A DNA stretch of 12,551 nt, taken from contig CANPPM010000046.1 in the NCBI GenBank assembly GCA_947575935.1, forward strand, positions 1 through 12,551, given 5' to 3'. The stretch is from an uncultured Butyricicoccus sp. GTDB lineage: Bacteria; Bacillota; Clostridia; Oscillospirales; Butyricicoccaceae. Below are positions 1-6,213 of this stretch, one piece after another (the first letter of the stretch is position 1; each line of letters begins with the position of its first letter). The notes under the pieces are model-generated. The model was not told the origin of the DNA. It saw nothing but the letters and a program-made list of their open reading frames with translations, and did no database searches. Both the position numbers and the translations under genes were made by a program.

Positions 1-1280
1 CCGCACTGGCGGGCGTCTCCGCTAGCGGGGTCGTCATTGTACAGCTCCCCCCGGCTGACGCTGCCCTCACAACGCCCCTGAAACCAATCGCTGAGAAATC
101 GCTTATGGGCCTTCTCCTCGGTACCGAAGTTCCGGCCCAGCCAGTCGTAGTCCAGGCCCCAGCCAATGTCGTCGTGGCAGCGCAGGTAGTTAAGGAACAC
201 ATACTCTTTGGGCAGTGCGTTGACAATATCCAGCTGACGGCGCAGCAGCCGGGTATCCTTGGTGGCAACGGTATGCCAGGTAGTACACATCGTAGTCACA
301 TTGTACAGCAGATGGCACTCCGGTTTCTCTACCGTCCCAAAGTAGGGCGCCACCTTCACCGGCTCCATGACCACCTCCCCCAGCAAAATCACCGAGGGAC
401 AGACGATCTCCCCAATCATCCGCATCATCCGCACGATTGTGTGGACCTGGGGCAGATTGCGGCAGTCGGTGTACAGCTCCTTCCAAATATAAGGTACTGC
501 GTCAATGCGGATCATGTCTATTCCCTTGTTGGCCAAGAAAAGGAAGTGATACATCATTTCGTTAAAGACCCGGGGGTTGCGGTAGTTCAGATCCCACTGA
601 TAGGGATAAAAAGAGGTCATAACAAAATGCCGGCAGTCGTCCAGCCAGGTGAAGTTCCCGGGGGCGGTGGTGGGGAACACCTGCGGAACGGTCTTCTCGT
701 ACTCCGCTGGGATGTCCCAGGTATCGAAGAAAAAGTACCGGCTCATGTACTCCCCGTCGCCCTGGCGGGCCTTCTTCGCCCACTCATGATCCTGGCTGGT
801 GTGGTTCATCACAAAATCCATACACAAGTTGATACCCTTCTTATGGCAGGCGGCGGCCAGCTCCTCCAGATCCTCCATGGAGCCCAGGTCAGGACGGACG
901 GCCCGAAAATCTGCCACTGCATAGCCCCCGTCGCTTCGGCCTGGTACAGTGTCCAAAAAAGGCATCAGGTGAAGCATGTTCACCCCGGTCTGCTCAATGT
1001 AAGGCAGTTTTTTCCGCACCCCTTTCAGGTCGCCGGCAAAGTTGTCGATGTACAACATCATGCCTGTGAGCTTGTTAGACCTGTACCATTCCGGCTCAGA
1101 TTCCCGCTCCAAGTCACGCTTCTTCAAAGGGTTGGAGCGCTCCTCCGCGAAGCGGTGCAGGTTATCGCACAGCTCGGCAAACATGGCGTCATTGCCGTAC
1201 AGCTCCATGTACAGCCAGCGCAGCTCATCCAGATGCCGGGCCAGGCGGGACCGGAACATCCCCTCTTCTTTTCGCGTCAT
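1..1280 (-). CDS. Amylosucrase-like glycoside hydrolase family 13 (GH13_4), 3' end outside window
   Basis: Cytoplasmic glucansucrase-type enzyme; characterised relatives move glucose from sucrose onto an alpha-1,4-glucan and release fructose. 426 codons are visible; family members are about 630-650 residues, so the end of the catalytic barrel and the C-terminal domain lie beyond base 1. The N-terminal helical domain covers roughly residues 1-70. The four GH13 regions are all present: DFVMNH (155-160), MIRIDA with the likely nucleophile Asp260, LLGE with the acid/base Glu302, and LRCHDDIGW with His369-Asp370. SDGGYAV (116-122) matches the amylosucrase segment that holds the -1 glucosyl. The sequence follows recalled Neisseria polysaccharea amylosucrase from the first helices on, which argues against sucrose phosphorylase (GH13_18) or trehalose-6-phosphate hydrolase. 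The start is ATG at 1280 with AAAGGAG (1294-1288) seven bases upstream. It is the second gene after the HAD phosphatase. The long open frame on the opposite strand is antisense shadow. Confidence 0.88.
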   Translation of the reverse strand, partial: MTRKEEGMFRSRLARHLDELRWLYMELYGNDAMFAELCDNLHRFAEERSNPLKKRDLERESEPEWYRSNKLTGMMLYIDNFAGDLKGVRKKLPYIEQTGVNMLHLMPFLDTVPGRSDGGYAVADFRAVRPDLGSMEDLEELAAACHKKGINLCMDFVMNHTSQDHEWAKKARQGDGEYMSRYFFFDTWDIPAEYEKTVPQVFPTTAPGNFTWLDDCRHFVMTSFYPYQWDLNYRNPRVFNEMMYHFLFLANKGIDMIRIDAVPYIWKELYTDCRNLPQVHTIVRMMRMIGEIVCPSVILLGEVVMEPVKVAPYFGTVEKPECHLLYNVTTMCTTWHTVATKDTRLLRRQLDIVNALPKEYVFLNYLRCHDDIGWGLDYDWLGRNFGTEEKAHKRFLSDWFQGRCEGSVSRGELYNDDPASGDARQC

Positions 1281-1293
1281 TTTATCACTCCTT

Positions 1294-1456
1294 TAGGCTG
1301 TGTCTGAAAATTGAAAATATGACCGGCTGCGAAAGATTTTAATGCAGACAAAGACAATTTTTGCAAGAATATGGGGGTATTTCGAGAAAAATCGCCGCAG
1401 TATGGCGGAGAAAAAACCACTGGTCGGGCATGTTGACCCGTTTCAAGCGGACCCTA
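1294..1456. mobile_element. MITE-like inverted-repeat element, copy 1 (full length)
   Basis: A 159-bp element flanked by TA on both sides (1294-1295 and 1455-1456). The ends are imperfect inverted repeats of about 28 bp: the left end begins GGCTGTGTCTGAAAATTGAA and the reverse complement of the right end begins GGGTCCGCTTGAAACGGGTC. It is colinear with copy 2 over its whole length at roughly 70-75% identity by eye. There is no transposase, so it is non-autonomous. It fills the gap between the HAD stop codon (1459) and the amylosucrase ribosome binding site (1288-1294), and its left TA is part of that site's A-rich start. Removing it and one TA would leave about 16 bp between the two genes. 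Confidence 0.8.
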
Positions 1457-1458
1457 AT

Positions 1459-2289
1459 CTAAATAAGTTCAAGCTGCATAAATGCTTTGTAGATCCCATC
1501 CTCTGTCACAGCGGGGCAGACAAGCCCGGCCTCCCTCTTTAGCGCCGGACTGCCATTGTCCATACAGACGCTTTGTCTGACGGCTTGGAGCATTTCCAGA
1601 TCGTTCATGCTGTCCCCAAATGCGATCGTATCCGCCTGGGGAATATCCAGATACGCACACAGCCGTGTAACCGCGGTTCCTTTATTGAACGCCTTATTGA
1701 TGAGCTCGCCGTTGACGATGCCGCAGGCATCCGTATCCTGGATGCAGAAAGAGAACTCGTCCTGAAGCAGTTCCATCGGTCTGCGCAGACGCTCGGAGCC
1801 CCGGCTCATAAAAGTCAGCCCATAGATAGGCGCGCCGTCATATTCCGCCATCGGGCGGATATCCAGCTCATTTTCGATCTGCACCCGCCATCGCAGCAAC
1901 TCGCTGTTGGCTTTTGACTGGGCATTTTCCGCCAAAAATTCCTTGAAGCCCTCGTCGGTGTAGCTGTAGTATCTGCTTCCGATCGTACGGTAGACGCCGC
2001 TCTCCCGAAAGACATCCAGCACTTTTTCCTGCTGTTCCGGAGTCATTGGGCAGTCATAGACCATTTGATCCCCGTATTCAATGCAGCCTCCGGCACAGCT
2101 GATAACTCCATCAAAGCCGTACTTCAGCAGAGGGGACAGCATCCCATAATTCCGCCCGGAGCACAGTACTACGATATGTCCCTTTGCCTGCGCGCGGCGA
2201 ACGGCCTCCAACGCCGAATCTGGAGGGACATTTTTTCCAGGCTCCGTCAAGGTGCCGTCTATATCTAAAAAAATCAACTTTTTTTCCAT
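1459..2289 (-). CDS. Cof-type HAD-IIB sugar phosphatase
   Basis: A 276-residue cytoplasmic phosphatase of the HAD superfamily, Cof/IIB subclass, the usual length for that group. Visible motifs are motif I DIDGT with nucleophile Asp9 and general acid Asp11, motif II CSGR with Ser44, Lys203 in NKGTA (motif III), and motif IV GDSMND with metal-binding Asp226 and Asp230. The IIB cap domain spans roughly residues 80-190. The start is ATG at 2289 with AGGAG (2300-2296) six bases upstream. The gene is first in the leftward operon and lies upstream of amylosucrase. Cof-type enzymes act on sugar phosphates, pyridoxal phosphate and similar compounds, and plant and cyanobacterial sucrose-phosphate phosphatases belong to the same cap class. 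From the neighbours I infer a sucrose-6-phosphate or related sugar-phosphate substrate. The family call is firm; the substrate is a guess. Confidence 0.9.
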   Translation of the reverse strand: MEKKLIFLDIDGTLTEPGKNVPPDSALEAVRRAQAKGHIVVLCSGRNYGMLSPLLKYGFDGVISCAGGCIEYGDQMVYDCPMTPEQQEKVLDVFRESGVYRTIGSRYYSYTDEGFKEFLAENAQSKANSELLRWRVQIENELDIRPMAEYDGAPIYGLTFMSRGSERLRRPMELLQDEFSFCIQDTDACGIVNGELINKAFNKGTAVTRLCAYLDIPQADTIAFGDSMNDLEMLQAVRQSVCMDNGSPALKREAGLVCPAVTEDGIYKAFMQLELI

Positions 2290-2324
2290 GGTGATCTCCT
2301 ATCTGAACAAACGTATTACTGATT

Positions 2325-2490
2325 TAGGCGCCGTTTGAAAAATGGAAATATGCACAATGGCGAGGAATTTTTTCGCCAGACAAACACAATTTTTCGCAGG
2401 AATACTGGATGTATTTCAAGAAAAATTGGGGAAGTATGGCGGAAAAAGAACCGTTGTTTGGGCATATTGACATTTTTCAAACAAGTCCTA
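2325..2490. mobile_element. MITE-like inverted-repeat element, copy 2 (full length)
   Basis: A 162-bp element between TA dinucleotides at 2325-2326 and 2489-2490. The left end reads GGCGCCGTTTGAAAAATGGA and the reverse complement of the right end reads GGACTTGTTTGAAAAATGTC, so the terminal repeats share TTTGAAAAATG and a nearby AATATGC. It is in the same orientation as copies 1 and 3. It lies 35 bp upstream of the HAD start and about 120 bp downstream of the leftward promoter, so it is transcribed as part of the 5' leader of the HAD-amylosucrase operon. It contains two ATGGCG direct repeats (2357-2362 and 2436-2441), which matter for the origin of copy 3. Confidence 0.82.
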
Positions 2491-2584
2491 GCCCCGTCAA
2501 GCCTGTAGTGCGCGGGCCGGCCTGCTCTGTCCGCATTCTTTCAACCCCGCTGATTTCTCTCCCCTGTCCGATACCGTTTTATCC

Positions 2585-2602
2585 AATGTACTCGTGTTCA
2601 TT
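2585..2602. promoter_or_regulatory. Putative LacI-family operator of the HAD-amylosucrase operon
   Basis: The imperfect palindrome AATGTACTCGTGTTCATT has a central CG and matches its own reverse complement at 14 of 18 positions. It starts 7-8 bp downstream of the leftward -10 box, where a bound repressor would block initiation. The 14-bp core on the minus strand, TGAACACGAGTACA, shares 10 of 14 positions with the palindrome beside the PTS promoter (2762-2779). The central CG and symmetric TG...CA ends are typical of LacI-family operators. That the LacI protein at 4859-5866 is the binder is inferred. Confidence 0.55.
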
Positions 2603-2609
2603 TTAATTT

Positions 2610-2637
2610 ATTATATAAACCCTATTTCATATGTCAA
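2610..2637 (-). promoter_or_regulatory. Sigma-A promoter for the HAD-amylosucrase operon
   Basis: Read leftward, TTGACA (2637-2632) and TATAAT (2615-2610) are both perfect consensus hexamers with a 16-bp spacer. The predicted transcription start near 2603 lies about 315 bp upstream of the HAD start codon, so the leader is long and carries element copy 2. The spacing of 16 is one below optimum. Confidence 0.75.
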
Positions 2638-2721
2638 TATAAAACGCCATATTTTTTGTGAAAAGTTTGCATTTCATCTTTTTATACAATTATTATGCTC
2701 AATTTTTGACAAATCTCACGA

Positions 2722-2749
2722 TTGACAGGGCACAGGCCTCTATGATAAC
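2722..2749 (+). promoter_or_regulatory. Putative sigma-A promoter for the PTS gene
   Basis: A perfect TTGACA (2722-2727) is followed after 16 bp by GATAAC (2744-2749), a 4 of 6 match to the -10 consensus. A second TTGACA sits at 2706-2711 without a matching -10 box, making a 16-bp direct repeat of the hexamer. The expected start near 2756 gives a leader of about 70 nt before the ATG at 2828. The weak -10 leaves the exact start uncertain. Confidence 0.5.
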
Positions 2750-2761
2750 TTTAATTTACAC

Positions 2762-2779
2762 AATGAGCGCGCGAACATA
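2762..2779. promoter_or_regulatory. Putative LacI-family operator of the PTS gene
   Basis: The core TGAGCGCGCGAACA (2764-2777) matches its reverse complement at 10 of 14 positions around a central GC-rich step and has TG...CA ends. It lies just downstream of the PTS -10 box. It shares 10 of 14 core positions with the operator candidate of the divergent operon (pattern TGA-C-CG-G-ACA). One regulator may control both directions. Confidence 0.5.
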
Positions 2780-2792
2780 ATCGGTAAGCTCC

Positions 2793-2806
2793 CAAGAATA
2801 TTCTTG
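2793..2806. promoter_or_regulatory. Perfect 14-bp palindrome next to the PTS ribosome binding site
   Basis: CAAGAATATTCTTG is a perfect self-complementary 14-mer ending 9 bp before the AAGGAGG of the PTS gene. With no loop it is more credible as a protein-binding DNA site than as an RNA hairpin. It does not resemble the two CG-centred operator candidates, so it may belong to another regulator or be chance. Confidence 0.3.
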
Positions 2807-2827
2807 TCAGTTGTTAAGGAGGCAGCT

Positions 2828-4735
2828 ATGAACTACGATTACGGAAAAATAGCACGAGAAGTTATTGCGGCAGTGGGCGGTCCGGAGAATATCCGCTCCG
2901 CCGCCCACTGCGCCACCCGCCTGCGGCTGATCGTGGCCGACCGGTCCAAGGCGGACGATGAGAAGGTGGGGGAGATCGACGCGGTAAAGGGCACCTTCTT
3001 CACCGCCGGTCAGTACCAGATCATCTTCGGCACCGGTCATGTCAACCGGGTCTATGAGCAGATCACCCAACTGGGCATCGCCGAAACAACCGCCAGCGAA
3101 GCCAAGGAAGCCAAGATGGAAGGGAAAAACAAAATTCAGAAGGCAATCCGGACCTTCGGCGATGTATTTGTCCCCGTCATCCCCGCCCTGGTCGCCACCG
3201 GTCTGTTTTTGGGACTGAAGGGCGCCCTGCTGAACAATAACTTCCTAGCTCTGTTCGGCATGACAAACGCCGATATCCCCCAGTCCTTCCAGGTGCTGGT
3301 CGAGGTCCTCTCCGGCACTACTTTCGCCTTCCTGCCCGCTATCGTCTGTTGGTCCACCTTCCGGGTGTTCGGAGGCTCCCCAGTGCTGGGCCTGATTTTG
3401 GGCCTCATGCTGGTCAACGGGGCCCTGCCTAACGCTTATTCGGTGGCGGACCCCAGCAGCGGCGTCACGCCGCTGCTACTCTTTGGGTTTATCCCCATCG
3501 TAGGCTATCAGGGCAGTATCCTACCCGCCTTTGTGGCCGGCGTATTGGGCAGCAAGCTGGAAAAAAATCTGCGCAAAACAGTGCCCGCCGTCTTTGACTT
3601 TATGATCACACCTTTCCTGGTGCTGCTGATCATGCTGGTACTGTCCCTGCTGGTCATCGGTCCCCTGCTCCACACCCTGGAAAATGTTCTGCTGGTTATC
3701 GTGGAAAGCGCGCTGTCTCTGCCTTTGGGCCTGGGCGGCCTGGTAGTGGGCTTCTTCTGGTCGATTATCACCCTTACCGGCGTCCACCACATCTTCAATA
3801 TGCTGGAAATCAGCCTGCTGTCCAGCACCGGTTTCAACCCCTTTAACGCCATTCTGTGTATGTGCGGTTTCTCCTCCGCCGGCGTCTGCCTCGCTATCTC
3901 CCTGAAAGCGAAGAAGAAAGAGATCCGCGCCATCGGTCCCAGCGCCACCGCCTCCGCCCTTTTAGGGATCGGGGAACCCGCCCTGTTCGGCGTCATCCTG
4001 CGCTATGGCCTGAAGCCCTTCCTGCTCAGCTGTTCCATCAACGGCATCGCCGGCATGATCGCAATGCTGCTGGGGATGAAGGGTACCGGCAACGGGATCA
4101 CCACCATTCCCGGTATGCTGCTGTACATCTATTCCCCCACTCAAATCCTGATGTATGTCGTACTGGCCGCCGCTGTTTTTGCCACCGCGTTCAGCCTGAC
4201 CTGGTTATTCGCCGTACCCCCGGAGGTGATGGAGCCTGACGCCCCCAAAGGCGCCAAGAAAGAAGAACCCGCCCCAGCCCCCTTCCCAGAGACGCTGGGT
4301 TCCGTTGCAAAGGGCGTCTTTGTTCCCATGGAGCGCCTGCCCGACCAAACCTTCTCCCAAGGCGTGCTGGGCACGTGCTGCGGCGTTACGCCGGAGGAGG
4401 GCAAAGTCTACTCTCCCATGAACGGCACAATCAGCCAGTTGGCTGAAACCCTTCATGCCGTAGGTATTGAGGCCGGGGGCGTGGAACTGCTGATCCATGT
4501 GGGCGTGGACACAGTGGAGATGAAGGGCGACGGCTTCCGGAGCCATGTCAAGGAGGGCCAGACCGTGAAGAAAGGCGACCTTCTGCTGAGCATGGATCTG
4601 AAAAAGATCGAAGCCGCAGGACATCCCTCTACTATTATGGTAGCAGTTACCAACTCCGACGACCTGGCCTCTGTGGAGGCGTCCGCCTCCGGTATGGTGC
4701 AGCCCGGCGATCCGCTGATGCATCTCAAACCCTGA
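2828..4735 (+). CDS. PTS sugar permease EIIBCA, glucoside/sucrose/trehalose class
   Basis: A 635-residue membrane permease that imports a sugar and phosphorylates it using phosphate passed from HPr. Domain order is B-C-A. EIIB covers about residues 1-80 with phosphocysteine Cys28 in AAHCATRLRL. EIIC covers about 105-465 with many hydrophobic segments and the family landmarks TGVHHIFNMLE (about 316-326) and GIGEPALFG (about 380-388). EIIA covers about 495-635 with phospho-His557 in LLIHVGVDTVE and the supporting His543. Length and order fit fused sucrose, trehalose or beta-glucoside EII proteins. The neighbouring amylosucrase points to sucrose. The ATG at 2828 is chosen because AAGGAGG (2816-2822) is five bases upstream; an in-frame TTG at 2804 would put that site inside the gene. 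It is divergent from HAD-amylosucrase and followed by a hairpin and lacI. The class is firm; the sugar is inferred. Confidence 0.92.
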   Translation: MNYDYGKIAREVIAAVGGPENIRSAAHCATRLRLIVADRSKADDEKVGEIDAVKGTFFTAGQYQIIFGTGHVNRVYEQITQLGIAETTASEAKEAKMEGKNKIQKAIRTFGDVFVPVIPALVATGLFLGLKGALLNNNFLALFGMTNADIPQSFQVLVEVLSGTTFAFLPAIVCWSTFRVFGGSPVLGLILGLMLVNGALPNAYSVADPSSGVTPLLLFGFIPIVGYQGSILPAFVAGVLGSKLEKNLRKTVPAVFDFMITPFLVLLIMLVLSLLVIGPLLHTLENVLLVIVESALSLPLGLGGLVVGFFWSIITLTGVHHIFNMLEISLLSSTGFNPFNAILCMCGFSSAGVCLAISLKAKKKEIRAIGPSATASALLGIGEPALFGVILRYGLKPFLLSCSINGIAGMIAMLLGMKGTGNGITTIPGMLLYIYSPTQILMYVVLAAAVFATAFSLTWLFAVPPEVMEPDAPKGAKKEEPAPAPFPETLGSVAKGVFVPMERLPDQTFSQGVLGTCCGVTPEEGKVYSPMNGTISQLAETLHAVGIEAGGVELLIHVGVDTVEMKGDGFRSHVKEGQTVKKGDLLLSMDLKKIEAAGHPSTIMVAVTNSDDLASVEASASGMVQPGDPLMHLKP

Positions 4736-4771
4736 TTGATATACCTGATCGCTTTACTCCCCATATTGCGC

Positions 4772-4803
4772 AGCGGCCTGCCTTCTTCAGAGGGCAGGCC
4801 GCT
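4772..4803 (+). terminator. Stem-loop after the PTS gene, probable terminator or attenuator
   Basis: AGCGGCCTGCC (4772-4782) pairs perfectly with GGCAGGCCGCT (4793-4803), extended by a T-G and a T-A pair around a 6-nt loop. It is 37 bp after the PTS stop. The following bases (ACTCTTG) are a poor U-tract, so termination may be partial and some lacI message may come from the PTS promoter. Confidence 0.55.
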
Positions 4804-4807
4804 ACTC

Positions 4808-4836
4808 TTGACGGCAGACATCAGATAGGATAAAAT
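4808..4836 (+). promoter_or_regulatory. Promoter of the LacI-family regulator gene
   Basis: TTGACG (4808-4813), a 17-bp spacer and TAAAAT (4831-4836) give 5 of 6 matches at both hexamers with ideal spacing. It directly follows the PTS hairpin. The expected start is near 4843, leaving a very short leader of about 16 nt. No CG-centred operator like those at 2585 and 2762 is seen here, so strong autorepression is not evident. Confidence 0.65.
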
Positions 4837-4858
4837 AAGACAAAAGGGGGGATCGTTA

Positions 4859-5866
4859 TTGGCCAGTATGCAGGACATCGCGGATAAGGCTGGGGTCTCC
4901 CGGGTCACAGTCTCCCGGGTGCTCTCCAACCATCCCTCCGTGAAGGCGGAGACCCGAAAAAAGGTGCTCTACTGGGTCAAAGCGCTGGACTATGAGCCGA
5001 ACCTGATTGCCCAGAGCCTGGCCGGGAACCGAACAAACATCATTGGGTTGTTGGTACCGGAGATTGCTTACCCCTTTTTCAGCGAGATCATTGAGGCGAT
5101 TGAGAATCAAGCCTTTTATGAGGGCTACAATACCATTATCTGCAACACCCGCCGCAGCTTGGAAAAGGAAAAAAATATCCTGGCGGAGCTGCGCCAGCGA
5201 AAGGTTGACGGTATCATCGCGGTGCCGGTCTCTCCGGAGAAGAGCCTGCCCGCCTTCCAGCGTCTGCAGGCGCCGGCGGTGATGATCACCAAGCGTATGG
5301 AAGGGTTCAGCTGTGTGTATATCTCCCACTATGCCGGCGGTCAGCAGATGGCCAAGCACTTCCTGAATGTGGGATTCCAGAGGATCGGATATATCGGCCC
5401 CACTAGGGACTCCACCTCGGCTTTAAAATATGCCGGTTTTCAGAATTATCTGGCGACGAATCGGATCGGGCTGATCGACGTGATCGACTGTCCCGCCCCG
5501 GAAAATATGAATGCCAGCCTGGTCTACAAACTGGTGAAAGAGCATGCCGCAGGTCCTGGACTGCGCTGCGAAGCTTATTTGGCCAATGATGATATTACCG
5601 CCTGCGAAGCGATCGCCGCATTCCGGGAGCTGGGCTATACGGTCCCGCAGGATATCGCCATTGCCGGCTTTGACAATTCCCTGCTGGCCAAGGAGATCAG
5701 TCCCAAACTGACCGCTCTGGCCCAGCCCCTGGAGGAAATCGGTAAGAAAGCTGTAGAAGTGCTGCTGAATCAGTTAAACAACAATGCAGAACCGCAGATG
5801 TACGAATTGGAATCCCGGGTCATCGTAAGAGAGTCCACCATTCATTTCGTGCCTGCCTCGGAATAA
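4859..5866 (+). CDS. LacI/GalR-family transcriptional regulator of the sugar locus
   Basis: A 335-residue DNA-binding repressor. The N-terminal helix-turn-helix MQDIADKAGVSRVTVSRVLS (residues 4-23) carries the VTVSRVL recognition helix and is followed by the hinge near residues 48-60. The rest is a periplasmic-binding-protein-like effector domain with the familiar patches VDGIIAVPVS, AYLANDDITACEAI and DIAIAGFDNS. The start is taken as TTG at 4859, because a G-rich site (4846-4851) lies seven bases upstream and the sequence M-A-S-M-Q-D-I-A fits the usual LacI N-terminus; the ATG at 4868 would be 16 bases from that site. It has its own promoter after the PTS terminator. Likely targets are the two operators in the 2290-2827 region. 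The inducer is unknown; a sucrose-related sugar or its phosphate is the natural guess. Confidence 0.93.
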   Translation: MASMQDIADKAGVSRVTVSRVLSNHPSVKAETRKKVLYWVKALDYEPNLIAQSLAGNRTNIIGLLVPEIAYPFFSEIIEAIENQAFYEGYNTIICNTRRSLEKEKNILAELRQRKVDGIIAVPVSPEKSLPAFQRLQAPAVMITKRMEGFSCVYISHYAGGQQMAKHFLNVGFQRIGYIGPTRDSTSALKYAGFQNYLATNRIGLIDVIDCPAPENMNASLVYKLVKEHAAGPGLRCEAYLANDDITACEAIAAFRELGYTVPQDIAIAGFDNSLLAKEISPKLTALAQPLEEIGKKAVEVLLNQLNNNAEPQMYELESRVIVRESTIHFVPASE

Positions 5867-6129
5867 ACGCCCCTTTGGGGGGCAGCGTCCAGATAAGCCG
5901 TCAGCGCACCAGTCGATTGCTGTCAGTATCCTGCTATCCGTATTTCAAGCCTCTAAAATAAGCGAACCGCCGCACCGGCCCGTGATCCCATGCCGGTGAT
6001 TCAGCGAATGGAGGCGGCGGCGAAGTACCGCTCTAGATGTTCTTGGCGAAGCAGTCTCAAAAACGGTTTCGCCCAAACAATGGAGTACGGCCCATCATCA
6101 GGCGCCCCTTAAATCTTCCCATCCGATCA
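5867..6129. other. Gene-free stretch between lacI and a strong terminator
   Basis: I see no convincing coding frame. It holds a short GC-rich hairpin right after the lacI stop (GCCCC, TTT, GGGGGC), a 7-bp stem with a 12-nt loop (CACCGGC at 5973-5979, GCCGGTG at 5992-5998) and a possible element relic at 6051-6095. It is mixed GC, like the sugar locus rather than the AT-rich block to its right. It could be lacI 3' untranslated RNA, a small RNA or decayed DNA. Confidence 0.4.
6051..6095 (-). repeat. Possible degenerate fragment of the inverted-repeat element
   Basis: Read on the minus strand from 6095, the order ATG, then CCATTGTTTGGGCG, then TTTTTGAGACTG resembles the right part of copies 2 and 3 (ATG, CCGTTGTTTGGGCA, then TTTTTCAAACAAG). 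The peptide shadow is also similar (PLFG at the same place). Gaps are needed to align them, there is no matching left end and no clear TA flanks. It may be a relic in inverted orientation, a relative from another element family, or chance. Confidence 0.3.
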
Positions 6130-6161
6130 CCCGCCAGGGGCAACCCTGGCGGGCGGTTTTT
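6130..6161 (+). terminator. Strong intrinsic terminator
   Basis: A perfect 10-bp GC-rich stem, CCCGCCAGGG (6130-6139) with CCCTGGCGGG (6144-6153), closes a GCAA tetraloop of the stable GNRA type and is followed by CGG and five T. On the plus strand it ends transcription from the lacI side, 264 bp after the lacI stop. The minus strand lacks a T-tract. It marks the border to the AT-rich block. Confidence 0.85.
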
Positions 6162-6213
6162 ACGGCAAATTTTTTCTTATCTCCTTCAAAACAAATCCCC
6201 TCCCAACTCGGAA

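Noticed and set aside
105..1307. 400-codon open frame on the plus strand opposite amylosucrase
   Set aside because: Composition is shadow-like (His, Gln and Val rich), no ribosome binding site, and the opposite strand carries all GH13 motifs.
1342..1542. Short frames in element copies 1 and 2 giving similar peptides (MAEK-PL-GH)
   Set aside because: The similarity comes from the repeat DNA; there is no ribosome binding site and copy 1 runs into the HAD gene on the other strand.
2804..2827. Upstream TTG start extending the PTS permease by 8 residues
   Set aside because: It would place the AAGGAGG ribosome binding site inside the gene; ATG 2828 gives the normal EIIB start.
3508..3996. Long minus-strand frames inside the PTS gene, and similar frames inside the ABC genes
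   Set aside because: All are antisense shadows of genes with intact family motifs and none has a credible ribosome binding site.
5867..5885. Terminator directly after lacI (GCCCC-TTT-GGGGGC)
   Set aside because: The stem is short with a 3-nt loop and there is no T-run; the structure at 6130-6161 is far better.
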